Assembly (NCBI GenBank): GCA_012523755.1
Contig: JAAYTO010000251.1
Coordinates: 1 to 38,512, forward strand
Direction of reading: 5' to 3'
DNA length: 38,512 nucleotides
Origin: Clostridium sp.
GTDB lineage: Bacteria > Bacillota > Clostridia > Acetivibrionales > Acetivibrionaceae
Part shown: one piece after another, positions 17,632 through 26,220 of the stretch
How the letters are laid out: the number at the start of each line of letters is the position of its first letter
How positions within the stretch are numbered: position 1 is the stretch's first letter
Translations under genes and position numbers: made by a program
Notes under the pieces: generated by a model
What the model saw: only the letters and a program-made list of their open reading frames with translations
The model's database searches: none
What the model was told of the DNA's origin: nothing

Positions 17632-19863
17632 ATGCCGGGTAAAAAAATATTATGTTTGGTAATTGCACTTTTGATGCTGGCAGGTACAGTAGGATGTGCC
17701 AATAAAAATCCAAAAGGAGAGAAACTACCGGAAGAAACACCATATAAAACGGAAGGACAATCTCAAGACGAGACGCAAGAAGATCTTGAGGCTGTTTTCA
17801 AGCCTTCATTTATTGATGAAAAGGATCGGAATTATTCCTCAGTGGAATGGTCTCCTTTAAATTATGAAAAGAAGGTTAAGCCCTATAAAGTAAACAAGGA
17901 CTTATCAAACATTAAAAATATTGAGCAGTTCGGTGAGTTTACCCCGGAACAAAGAGAGCTGATTGCCAAAAACGGCTTTGTGGTTGTAAACTCCAATGAG
18001 GAACAGCTGTTTTATATTTATGAAAGAAATGAATACCTGAAAATTCCCAGTTTTGTAACAACCGATTCTGTTTTGCAGGTGTACCATATATTCTTTGATT
18101 ATTCTTTGAGAGTACTGGAATATGAGAAGCTTATGGATCCTTTAAAACAATTGACCTCTAATATGATATTAAAATCCAATGCCCTTTATAAAGCCACTGA
18201 GGATGAAAAACTAAAAGAACTGCTGATAAAAAACATTGCATATTTTACAGTGGCTCAAAAGGCTTTAGGACTGGAAAACAGTATTCAGATTCCGGATAAA
18301 GCCAAAAAACTGGCAGAGTCTGAATACCAACTGATAGAAAAAGCAGAGGGATTTAATGAATCACCGATATTCGGTTTTAAACTCGATTACAGTCAATACA
18401 TACCAAGGGGTCATTATACAAGGAATGAAGAATTTGAAAAGTATTTTAAGGCCATGATGTGGTATGGTCAAGCACCCTTCCCTATATATAAAAGAGGTTC
18501 GGAAAATGAAGAAGTTGATCCGGATTCGGTTATGCAGGCATTATTAATTACGTATTGTGCTTTTTCAGATATAGATGGTGTAAATAATATAGAGCTTTGG
18601 GAAAAAATATATGACCCCACGGTTTTTTATGTCGGAAGCACCGACGACCTTAATTTGTATCATTTAAAAGACTTGATAATAAAAGTATACGGCGATGAGC
18701 CCGATATTGAAAAATTCCTTGACCAGGAGAATATCGATAAACTTAATGTTGAAGCAAAAAAACTACCTTCTCCCCGGATCCAGGCTAAATATACTACAAC
18801 TGATAATCCTACAGATACACAGTTTAGGTTCATGGGTCAAAGGTATATTCCCGATTCCGAGATACTCCAATCCTTGGTAGAGCCCTATGAAAGACCGTTT
18901 CCAAAGGGTCTGGATGTAATGGGAGTCCTGGGTTCTGAAAGGGCTTATGACCTTCTTATTAACAAGTATAAAGAAAATGAAACATGGAGTGATTATCCAA
19001 AAGAATTTAATAAATTAAGGGACTTCTTCTCAAATATCAGCGATGACTTATGGCGGTCAAATATGTATTATGGGTGGTTATGGACGTTAAAAGGCCTTAT
19101 TGGAAAATTCGGTGAAGGTTATCCTTCGTTTATGACAAATGCAGCCTGGGAAGACAAATCCTTAAGCACAGCCCTGGGAAGCTGGTCCGAACTAAGACAT
19201 GATACGGTTTTATATGCAAAGGGCAGTGCTGCAGAGTGCGGTGGAGGAGAAGAGCCCCCTGTTATAAAAAGTTATGTAGAGCCCAATATAGAAGTATATG
19301 AGAGACTGCTGTGGCTAACCAGGTTTTCGAGAATGAATTTAACCGAAAAAGAAATACTTCCTGATGAATTAAAGAATAAAATGCAGCATTTTGAAGATCT
19401 CCTTGAATTCTTAATTTCATGTTCGGTTAAAGAACTAAGAAATGAAGAGCTGTCAAAAGAAGAATATTATCAGCTTCTTATATATGGCGGAACTCTTGAA
19501 CATCTTTCAACATCCCTTGTCGGAGGTTATAAGGGCTGGTATGAAATCACTTCAGAAACTGATAAAAATATGGCTCTAATTGTAGATGTTCACACCGTTC
19601 CCGGGGGCTGTCTTGAAGTTGGTGTGGGACCGGCAGCACAGATATTTGTTGCGGTACCCATAGGTGGAGAAATATATCTTACGAGAGGTGCAGTGTTCAG
19701 CTATTATGAATTTGCAAGTGACAAAAGGCTGACCACCGAAGAATGGCAAGAAATGATTAAGGAAAACCGTCAGCCTGCCCAACCCGACTGGACAGATTCC
19801 TTTATAGAAGGAGAAAAGTCGGAAATCCCTGTTCCGCTGGAGCCCTATAGCTCAGGGTGTTAG
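17632..19863 (+). CDS. DUF3160 lipoprotein
   Basis: A 743-residue exported protein. The signal ends AGTVGC (Cys22), a slightly atypical lipobox, followed by a charged, Glu-rich linker to about residue 60. The body is the DUF3160 domain, recognised from GFVVVNSNEEQLFYIYERN, IPSFVTTDSVLQVYHIFFDY, RFMGQRYIPDSEILQSL and the later ALGSWSELRHDTVLYAKGSA with YGGTLEHLS and VDVHTVPGGCLEVGVGPA. No catalytic mechanism is established for the family; conserved His and Glu in the last third could suggest a hydrolase but this is not shown. AGGAGG lies 9 bases before the ATG. It is followed three bases later by the CapA-like gene, so the two are certainly one transcript. Confidence 0.9.
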   Translation: MPGKKILCLVIALLMLAGTVGCANKNPKGEKLPEETPYKTEGQSQDETQEDLEAVFKPSFIDEKDRNYSSVEWSPLNYEKKVKPYKVNKDLSNIKNIEQFGEFTPEQRELIAKNGFVVVNSNEEQLFYIYERNEYLKIPSFVTTDSVLQVYHIFFDYSLRVLEYEKLMDPLKQLTSNMILKSNALYKATEDEKLKELLIKNIAYFTVAQKALGLENSIQIPDKAKKLAESEYQLIEKAEGFNESPIFGFKLDYSQYIPRGHYTRNEEFEKYFKAMMWYGQAPFPIYKRGSENEEVDPDSVMQALLITYCAFSDIDGVNNIELWEKIYDPTVFYVGSTDDLNLYHLKDLIIKVYGDEPDIEKFLDQENIDKLNVEAKKLPSPRIQAKYTTTDNPTDTQFRFMGQRYIPDSEILQSLVEPYERPFPKGLDVMGVLGSERAYDLLINKYKENETWSDYPKEFNKLRDFFSNISDDLWRSNMYYGWLWTLKGLIGKFGEGYPSFMTNAAWEDKSLSTALGSWSELRHDTVLYAKGSAAECGGGEEPPVIKSYVEPNIEVYERLLWLTRFSRMNLTEKEILPDELKNKMQHFEDLLEFLISCSVKELRNEELSKEEYYQLLIYGGTLEHLSTSLVGGYKGWYEITSETDKNMALIVDVHTVPGGCLEVGVGPAAQIFVAVPIGGEIYLTRGAVFSYYEFASDKRLTTEEWQEMIKENRQPAQPDWTDSFIEGEKSEIPVPLEPYSSGC

Positions 19864-19866
19864 ACT

Positions 19867-20907
19867 ATGAAAAAGTATTTACTTGTTATATGTGTGTTTT
19901 TATTGGGGCTGGTTACTACTCTTGCGTTAATAAACAAGAAAGACCCTGTAAAAATAGTTTTTGTAGGCGATATACTGCTTGCCAGAGGTGTGGGTGAGAA
20001 AACAGAATCCTTTGGATATGATTATCCTTATGATAAGATAAAAGGTATACTGAAGGATTCGGATTTAACTATAGGCAATTTGGAATGTGCTATCTCATCA
20101 AGAGGAACACCGGCTCTTAAAAAGGAAAACCTTCTGTTCAGGGCAGCACCGGAAAATGCTGCTGCCCTGAAGGAGGCAGGCTTTGACGTATTAAATCTTG
20201 CCAATAACCACACTATGGACTTTGGCAGGGAGGCATTGACGGACACCGTTGACTTTTTAAACAGTGCTGGAATTAAAACCTTTGGAGCAGGCAAAAACAG
20301 AGAGGCTGCAAGAAAACCTTTGTATATCAAAGTAAACGGAACTGTAATCGGGTTTTTAGGGTTTTCGGCTTTTCCTTCGGAAGGGTATTTTTTTCTTGAG
20401 GATCAGCCCGATGTTGCACAGGCTGACACGGCATCCCTTGGTGCGGAGGTAGGAAGTGCAAAAGAGAAATGTGATGTATTAATAGTCTCTTTTCATTGGG
20501 GAAAAGAGTTCGATTATTATCCCGTTGAAAGTCAAAAATCAGCAGCTCATGTTGCTATGGATAACGGTGCGGACATTGTAGTGGGACATCATCCCCATGT
20601 ATTACAAGGAGTAGAGGTTTACAATGGCAAACCGATATTTTACAGCCTGGGGAACTTTGTTTTTGACCGGCAGATTCCAAGGGGGACCGATGAAACTATT
20701 ATACTGAATCTTGAAATAGAAAAAAGTAAAATAGAGAGAATCGAACTTGTACCTGTAAAGATTATCGATTGTCAGCCCACTGATGCTGGTTTTGATGGAG
20801 GCTTTAGAATACTTGAGAGATTCAAGATGTATTCAGAAGGTATGGGGGCAAATATTTTCATAAGAGATGCCAGCGGATATGTTCTATTGCCACCTATGGA
20901 TAAATAA
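19867..20907 (+). CDS. CapA-like metallophosphatase, membrane anchored
   Basis: A 346-residue protein of the PGA_cap family. An N-terminal hydrophobic segment (about 4-22) anchors or exports it. Metallophosphoesterase motifs are visible in order: VFVGDILLARGV, GNLECAIS, LANNHTMDFG, SFHWGKEFDYYP, VGHHPHVLQG and YSLGNFVF. CapA in Bacillus is needed for poly-gamma-glutamate capsule export; most homologues in clostridia are not linked to capB/capC, and none is seen here, so a capsule role is not supported. The stop of the DUF3160 gene is three bases upstream and the ribosome site is weak, which implies translational coupling. The pairing suggests the two act on the same envelope substrate. Confidence 0.9.
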   Translation: MKKYLLVICVFLLGLVTTLALINKKDPVKIVFVGDILLARGVGEKTESFGYDYPYDKIKGILKDSDLTIGNLECAISSRGTPALKKENLLFRAAPENAAALKEAGFDVLNLANNHTMDFGREALTDTVDFLNSAGIKTFGAGKNREAARKPLYIKVNGTVIGFLGFSAFPSEGYFFLEDQPDVAQADTASLGAEVGSAKEKCDVLIVSFHWGKEFDYYPVESQKSAAHVAMDNGADIVVGHHPHVLQGVEVYNGKPIFYSLGNFVFDRQIPRGTDETIILNLEIEKSKIERIELVPVKIIDCQPTDAGFDGGFRILERFKMYSEGMGANIFIRDASGYVLLPPMDK

Positions 20908-21094
20908 ATATTTCGATTAATAGCATATCCATATTAACCTTTGAATTTGGAAAAAATATAAGCAAGGTACCGGTTAAACAAATATAACGAGAAATGCATG
21001 TCACTGTGATATATGTAAAATAAAGATAATAGAAGAGAATTCAAGTATATGTGACTATATTATTAATAATTAGTTTAGTTCATATTTTATGGGT

Positions 21095-21123
21095 TTGATT
21101 GTGTAAGTTATATTTGGTATAAT
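21095..21123 (+). promoter_or_regulatory. promoter of the metalloprotease gene
   Basis: TTGATT (21095-21100) and a perfect TATAAT (21118-21123) separated by 17 bases. One of the best vegetative-type promoters in the window. Confidence 0.65.
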
Positions 21124-21152
21124 ATGTGTGTTTTTAGGAATACATATGAATT

Positions 21153-21166
21153 AGTACTGCAGTACT
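21153..21166. repeat. 14-bp perfect palindrome
   Basis: AGTACTGCAGTACT reads the same on both strands. It lies about 25-35 bases after the predicted transcription start, a typical place for a repressor site. Confidence 0.6.
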
Positions 21167-21201
21167 TATAACAAAATATTCATTTTTTTCAAGTAAACAT
21201 A

Positions 21202-21263
21202 ACATGTAATGACTTAGTTATTACCCCTATTATTGCGAGAACATGTAATAGCATCATTACATG
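21202..21263. repeat. two related inverted repeats sharing ACATGTAAT
   Basis: The first element begins ACATGTAAT at 21202 and folds GTAATGACT against AGTTATTAC (one G-T pair). The second begins with the same ACATGTAAT at 21241 and folds CATGTAAT against ATTACATG perfectly around AGCATC. They are 39 bases apart. They could be tandem operators or RNA hairpins in the leader. Confidence 0.55.
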
Positions 21264-21354
21264 AACAATTGTTTTATTTGTTTAAAAAAATGTTATTATT
21301 TTGTGTTCCTAGGTATTCAGGGATATTAATAATAAAATATTAGGGAGGTTTACT

Positions 21355-22026
21355 ATGTACAAAAAGACTTTTGCTTCAATGTTAATCGTGTTTCTTATTT
21401 TTAGTTTGTTATCAATTAATATTTCAGCATATTCTTTATCACCTAATGAACCAGGAACCAATATTTTCCCATATTATATTAATACTACTGTTCCTACTTC
21501 GGCTAGAAGTAATATACAACTAGCTGCCCAAGGACTTAGTAATTATAAATGGGGAAGTACGCTAGTTATCAGTTATAAAGGAACAAGACAGGGTAGTGTA
21601 AGTTGGCAAGATAGTAGAAGTGAAATTGCATACCTAAATATTTCAGAATTATCTACACAATCTGGATGGGAGTTCTTGGCATCAAGTAATTATGCTATTG
21701 CTGTTACTGTTGTTAACGGAAGTCCATATAATTATTTTGATATTATTCTTAATTCTTATTTTGGATCTATTTGGGGAAATGGGAGTGGAACTGTAACTAT
21801 TAATGGAACCCAATATTGTATAATAGATTACCAAGGAATCGTTACCCATGAGCTAGGTCATGCAGTTGGTTTAAATGATACATACTGGGTCCCAACAACA
21901 GAAACTTATCCAACAATGTTTTATAATGTTAAAAGATATCCATCTACTTATGGTGCTCCACATCCCTTTGAATTGAGAACTCTAGAACCAGATGACAGGA
22001 GAGGGCTTGATGCACTGGGCTATTAG
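21355..22026 (+). CDS. secreted metzincin-type zinc protease
   Basis: A 223-residue preprotein with a signal peptide (1 to about 25, ending ISA). The zinc site is HELGHAVGLND (His165, Glu166, His169, Asp175): the metzincin pattern HExxHxxGxxD, with Asp as third ligand as in snapalysins rather than His. A Met-turn candidate, Met188 in YPTMFYN, lies 13 residues on. The upstream part (WGSTLVISYKG, SEIAYLNISELS) fits the small catalytic domain of matrixin-like enzymes; there is no propeptide with a cysteine switch and no binding module. GGGAGG stands before the ATG. The exported protein 62 bases downstream is probably co-transcribed. The substrate is unknown. Confidence 0.85.
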   Translation: MYKKTFASMLIVFLIFSLLSINISAYSLSPNEPGTNIFPYYINTTVPTSARSNIQLAAQGLSNYKWGSTLVISYKGTRQGSVSWQDSRSEIAYLNISELSTQSGWEFLASSNYAIAVTVVNGSPYNYFDIILNSYFGSIWGNGSGTVTINGTQYCIIDYQGIVTHELGHAVGLNDTYWVPTTETYPTMFYNVKRYPSTYGAPHPFELRTLEPDDRRGLDALGY

Positions 22027-22088
22027 TTTGCACTTTTATTATCTGAATCACATTATAAATAAAATTTTAATAAAAGGAGTGATCATTT

Positions 22089-22799
22089 ATGAATATTAAG
22101 AGGGTTTTAGTTATTCCAATAGTGGCTGTTGTACTAATTGTTGCAGCTACTATTAGTTACAGTCATATTAGTGGGAATATAAATAAAGATTCGTATGAAA
22201 CGAATGCAGAGATTTCAGTTAAGTCAAGCTTTAAGAATCAAGTCGAGCCAATATCAGTTTCAGCATCGATGATAGGTGATGAAATTGATTGGCTGAATGA
22301 CTCTGATTTGATTGTAAGGTTAAAATTAACGAACTTAGATTTTACTGACTATTTGGAAGATTCTTATTTTGGACAACTTGAATATAAAATTTATAGTGCC
22401 AAAGTACTGGAAACATTTAAGGGTAAATGCCCCAAAGATATTAAGATAAGAATAAGTCAATTAGCATTTATTACCCAAAATACTGTATCTGATATTATTC
22501 TCGGACGGGAGTATATCCTACATTTAAACAAAACTCCTGAAGAATATGGAGATAATACCTATTATATTAATACATCCAAGGAATATGTCTATGAATTGAT
22601 TGAAGACAGTAATAATAAAAATGAAAAGGTATTTATGAGGGAAAGCACAGAAAATCCTCACTATTCAGACTTGGGATTAAAGGAAAAACTAACTTTAAAG
22701 GAATATAAAAAAGTAATAAAATCTATAATTGAAAAAGACCGAGGTACATCGGAGCAGCTTGAAAAGGAATTCGGTCAACGCAAAAAAGATAAAGATTAA
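22089..22799 (+). CDS. exported protein of unknown function
   Basis: A 236-residue protein with an N-terminal hydrophobic segment (about 5-27) and no lipobox, so either secreted or anchored. The remainder is soluble, with SDLIVRLKLTNLDFTDYLED, then a beta-rich core, FKGKCPKDIKIRISQLAF and LGREYILHLNKTPEEYG, and a highly charged Lys/Glu C-terminus. The core pattern (attack on a carbon-like variable surface followed by GREYILHL) resembles small extracellular domains seen in clostridial exported proteins, but I cannot name a family. AAGGAG lies 9 bases before the ATG. It follows the zinc protease on the same strand, so an inhibitor, chaperone or substrate role is conceivable but unproven. Confidence 0.7.
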   Translation: MNIKRVLVIPIVAVVLIVAATISYSHISGNINKDSYETNAEISVKSSFKNQVEPISVSASMIGDEIDWLNDSDLIVRLKLTNLDFTDYLEDSYFGQLEYKIYSAKVLETFKGKCPKDIKIRISQLAFITQNTVSDIILGREYILHLNKTPEEYGDNTYYINTSKEYVYELIEDSNNKNEKVFMRESTENPHYSDLGLKEKLTLKEYKKVIKSIIEKDRGTSEQLEKEFGQRKKDKD

Positions 22800-22811
22800 A
22801 AAAGGGAAATT

Positions 22812-22849
22812 AAGTGGGACAGATAGAAAACACTACCTCTGTCCCACTT
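22812..22849. terminator. bidirectional hairpin terminator
   Basis: AAGTGGGACAGA (22812-22823) pairs perfectly over 12 bp with TCTGTCCCACTT (22838-22849), followed by a T-rich run (TTGTTATTTTATT). It lies between the forward exported-protein gene and the end of the reverse M56 pseudogene, so it can serve both. Confidence 0.8.
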
Positions 22850-22856
22850 TGTTATT

Positions 22857-24195
22857 TTATTCTTCACTAATTACAAATTTAAATTTATCAATGGAATATC
22901 CGCCAATTTCCCCTTCCACCGTATAAGTTCCCGGTTTTAAATCAGCATGTTCAAGGTCTGCTTGAATAAGATTAAAAAACATTCTTTCCCGGGACATTAA
23001 CACACCCTTTTCCGGCACGGGAATTTCAATGTCATTCCAAAACTTTTGATCCTCTTCGCCAGTGATTTTTATCCATCCTTTTATGTTTTCGTTAAATGTA
23101 ATGTCCTCGAACAAAACCAATATCCTGAAATTTTTCTTGCCATAAACTTTTATCATTAATAAGGTTTAGTACATCACTTATAATTTTATTATTTTCGGTC
23201 TCGAGTAATGGAAGATCCTTCTCATTTCCAAATCCAATATCAACATTGCCATAAACATAAATCTCATCAATATATGAATCCTGTATACCGGTTACGTCTG
23301 CCAAATACCCATCAAGCTTTATTTTCTCAACTTCAATATCATCTGAAGCATAGTCAAGTTCCGGAATACCGACATCGTTGTCTTGATCTTGGGGAAAATA
23401 CGTAGCCGTAGGCTCAATCGTCATTTGCGGTGAAGCAAAATTATTATCCCGTTGTCCTAAATCAGTAATTTGACTGGATTCATCTGATTTATTAGCTTTA
23501 GGATTTGCCATAAGTCCTATCCCCACTGTTGCCACAATAATGATTGAAACAGCAATTACCCAAAAAACCGGCTTTTTATAATTCAGCACATTTTTTATTC
23601 TCCTTTTGACATTGCCCTCGCCAAAAGCAAGGGGACTTCCGTTTAAAATATGATATGATCTTTTCTGCGAATATGGATCCTTTCATGTATGAGAATATAA
23701 TTTTGTTCCTCCTCTAGAAGTCCAACCGGCAAATAAATCTTTGGGCTTATTAATCCCAACACAAAGGGTGTCTTTAAGTTGTTTGCTTCATAGATGTTTT
23801 TATCAATTAATTGTGCTCCTTTGAGTTGCCTTTTTAAAAGCATTACGGAAAGGAAGCTATATATCAGTAGTGCTATTATGCCAAAACCCAGATAAATGCC
23901 CATATTTTCACATAAATCTGAAGAGGGTTCGCACTTGCTTCTACAGCCGGTGCAGGAAGAGAATTGTTTACAAAGGAATCCACTGCTTTTATCCCGCTGT
24001 TTATTCTCGGACTTTGCTGATAAATTATATCATGGGGAATGGGGGCAGGATTCGTATTTCTGGGCATAAGGCTAAATATGCTTTCAAAGGAAAAAGGAAT
24101 TATAAGCCTAAATGCCACCACACCCCAAAGAGCATAGGATATAAATTTTGGAGCTTTTTTAAGTAAGAGCCTTATGGCATATATTAGCCGTCGCT
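22857..24195 (-). pseudogene. broken BlaR1-type M56 membrane peptidase gene
   Basis: The pieces read, in order, IRLLLKKAPKFISYALWGVV, then a frameshift near 23880 (WVLA-stop against the continuing GIIALLIYSFL), then LKTPFVLGLISPKIYLPVGL and the zinc motif HERIH in HERIHIRRKDHI, and then an abrupt junction near 23645. There the frame changes and the text jumps to ILNGSPLAFGEGNVKRRIKN, which in intact relatives lies some 50-60 codons further on; the missing part includes the metal-binding Glu region. A membrane segment (FWVIAVSIIIVATVGIGLM) and an extracellular domain follow, with another frameshift between 23092 and 23156. The first membrane helix is also missing at the 5' end, where a terminator now lies. 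Intact M56 proteins sense beta-lactams or envelope signals and cleave BlaI; this copy cannot. Confidence 0.88.
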
Positions 24196-24211
24196 CATAC
24201 CAGACACACAC

Positions 24212-24250
24212 AAAAAAAGAAAACCTTCCGGTTTAGCACTAGAAGGTTTT
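24212..24250 (-). terminator. terminator of the cysteine protease gene
   Basis: On the minus strand AAAACCTTC and GAAGGTTTT form a 9-bp stem with a 13-base loop, followed by C and seven T residues. It lies 27 bases after the protease stop and abuts the damaged 5' end of the M56 pseudogene. Confidence 0.85.
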
Positions 24251-24276
24251 CTCACGTTTTAACAGCAATTCATTTT

Positions 24277-25686
24277 TTACCTTTCGAATGTAACAAAATT
24301 ACTGAATTCTGATGTCCTATTTCCATACTCATCGACAATTGCAACACAGTAATCATAGCTTCCAAAGGGTGTTTGAATTATCGCAGAATCAAATTCTCCC
24401 AATTCAATCACTTTGGCAGGTTCCTCAGTTGAGCCGGTCGGTCTCCTGTAAACAGCATAGCTCTTGCCTGGTACACTATCCCATGTGAATTTAACTAATT
24501 GATTAAGGCTATTGAGCAGCCTGAAGTTAGTCGGTGCACTTTGATACCTTCTAACTGTACAAAATCTACTAAATCCTGATAATCTATTTCCATACTCATC
24601 GACAATTGCGACACTGTAATCATAACTTCCAAAGGGTGTTTGAACTATCACTTTATTATTTGTTCCCGTTTCAACTAATTTAGCAGGTTCTTCAGCTGAT
24701 CCGGTCGGTCTCCTGTAAACAGCATAGCTCTTGCCTGGTATACTATCCCATTTAAATTCAATTGTCAGTCCACCACTATTGGTCATTCTGAAATCAGAAG
24801 GTGCAACAGGAAATGAATAAGGTTGGACTCTAAGTTCTTCGATAAGATCATAGCTAATCCACCCAAAACCATCTAATCCCCAATCTGTTCCCCATGAATT
24901 TATAAATTTAAAAGCCTGTTTATTATCATCATAACCAACTAAACACAGTGCATGCCCTCCTCTAGAGTATCCGGATAAATCGTCATATGTATCATTACCC
25001 GGGGAGATATTGTCAAAATCTGGATATACAGGCACTCCAATAACTACAGGGTTTGTTTCTACTAATCTGGCTTTTATTTGTTCAACATTTCCCGCAGGTA
25101 GATATTCCCATCTAAAAATTCTGTTTTCTAATGCAGCCTCCAGCTGAGATTCAGTAGGCATAGTATTATAATCACCTAACTCGCCTGAATATGGCATCTC
25201 GGCAAGTGAAACACATCCCTTATTCATTAAAAGGTTAAGGGCACTACTAAAAGTTGCACCTCCTCCACTTGGAGAATCATTAAAGTGAATTTGGTTATAG
25301 ATAAATGAAGGACTAAAAATATTATTATCATCTTCAAAATAATTATTATAATTTCTATTTAATTGTACTTCAAAAGCTTTTTTGTATGTAAGAGCTGCAT
25401 ATCCTGTTGCAAAAGCCACACACGATCCTAGCCTTCCCTGATCGCCTGGATAAGGATAATAATATGAAAAATCAACATATGATGGTAAATTATAAGTATC
25501 CAAAGTCAGTGCAGGAAAAACAAAATGAGGTATCTCATCTTCCATTATAAGCCCGGTTGGATGTAAGGTTGATGCAGAAGTTTGAGTAGGGGTAAATATT
25601 ATAGAAAAACTCAAAGCAACTACTAATAATGCTAATAAACCTGGTAACAATCTTACTTTTGATTTGCTAAAAATAAATCTGAACAT
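24277..25686 (-). CDS. secreted papain-like (C1A) cysteine protease with two repeated C-terminal modules
   Basis: A 469-residue preprotein with a signal peptide (1 to about 39). The catalytic domain (about 65-290) carries the oxyanion Gln83 in GDQGRLGSC, nucleophile Cys89, His245 in GGHALCLVGYDD and Asn263 in FINSWGTDWG, so all papain-family residues are present. There is no long inhibitory prodomain, only about 25 residues between the signal and the mature fold. Two fibronectin type III-like modules of about 85 residues follow (294-378 and 383-468, period 89), both containing PGKSYAVYRRPTGS and QTPFGSYDY. No dockerin is present. AAGGAG precedes the ATG at 25686. It is transcribed alone and terminated at 24212-24250. 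The likely role is degradation or processing of extracellular proteins. Confidence 0.92.
   Translation of the reverse strand: MFRFIFSKSKVRLLPGLLALLVVALSFSIIFTPTQTSASTLHPTGLIMEDEIPHFVFPALTLDTYNLPSYVDFSYYYPYPGDQGRLGSCVAFATGYAALTYKKAFEVQLNRNYNNYFEDDNNIFSPSFIYNQIHFNDSPSGGGATFSSALNLLMNKGCVSLAEMPYSGELGDYNTMPTESQLEAALENRIFRWEYLPAGNVEQIKARLVETNPVVIGVPVYPDFDNISPGNDTYDDLSGYSRGGHALCLVGYDDNKQAFKFINSWGTDWGLDGFGWISYDLIEELRVQPYSFPVAPSDFRMTNSGGLTIEFKWDSIPGKSYAVYRRPTGSAEEPAKLVETGTNNKVIVQTPFGSYDYSVAIVDEYGNRLSGFSRFCTVRRYQSAPTNFRLLNSLNQLVKFTWDSVPGKSYAVYRRPTGSTEEPAKVIELGEFDSAIIQTPFGSYDYCVAIVDEYGNRTSEFSNFVTFER
24434..24750 (-). repeat. 50-bp direct repeat within the protease C-terminal modules
   Basis: Bases 24434-24483 and 24701-24750 differ at one position. 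They are 267 bases (89 codons) apart and encode the same stretch of the two modules, around PGKSYAVYRRPTGS. Flanking module sequence is more diverged, so this block has probably been kept alike by conversion. Confidence 0.85.
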
Positions 25687-26220
25687 AACTATCTCTCCTT
25701 TTCTTAGAAATTAATTTTGAAATCCTTTGGTGAAAGTTTCATGATTATTGATACAAATAAACTACCGAGATAATATGTACTCAAACAACTAAATTAAGAT
25801 GTCTTTCTTTTTCTCTCACCCCCAATACTAATTAATAATAGTTTTTTAAGAAATGTGCGTTTTGATATAATATTATATCAAAAATTTTTAGAAGATGCTG
25901 ACCTTTATAGGTCGGCAATGAATTACAGTCAATTTTAATAACTCTCGCTGCTAAGTAATGAATCAGCTTCACCCCAACTCCATTAGTTAATAAAATTGAT
26001 GTAATTATTATACATAAAAGTAAATACAAACGCAACAGAAAATTGCCCAAGATTGGTTTTAATGTTTTCAAAAATACAATTTAAGCAAACCAAATGTTGC
26101 ATCACCAATGCTAGGAATGATTTTAGATATCCCTTTCCCAAATCATTTTTAAAAAGTTGAATACTTTCCCCTTTTCTATTAGAATTAAGTATTAGAAGTA
26201 CTTGTGAAGAGGAGGTTTTT
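25687..26220. other. divergent spacer between protease and polymerase IV genes
   Basis: About 530 AT-rich bases without a credible gene. It holds the 24-bp palindrome at 25860-25883 and a short hairpin at about 25892-25911 (GCTGACCT, TTAT, AGGTCGGC). No LexA-type GAAC-N4-GTTC box was found ahead of the polymerase gene. Confidence 0.5.
25860..25883. repeat. 24-bp perfect palindrome
   Basis: TTTTGATATAAT followed directly by its reverse complement. It contains a TATAAT on each strand, so it could be an operator or a pair of facing -10 elements. It stands about 175 bases from the protease start and 340 from the polymerase start. Confidence 0.6.

Larger units (their letters stand above)
20908..21354. 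other. AT-rich spacer with structured leader of the metalloprotease gene
   Basis: No gene in 447 bases. It contains the promoter at 21095-21123, a perfect 14-bp palindrome at 21153-21166, and two related inverted repeats at 21202-21263. With transcription starting near 21130, the leader is about 225 bases and carries all three structures. No known riboswitch class was recognised. Confidence 0.6.

Noticed and set aside
24434-24750. Direct repeats as a CRISPR or mobile-element signal
   Set aside because: Only two copies, 267 bases apart and in frame within duplicated protein modules.
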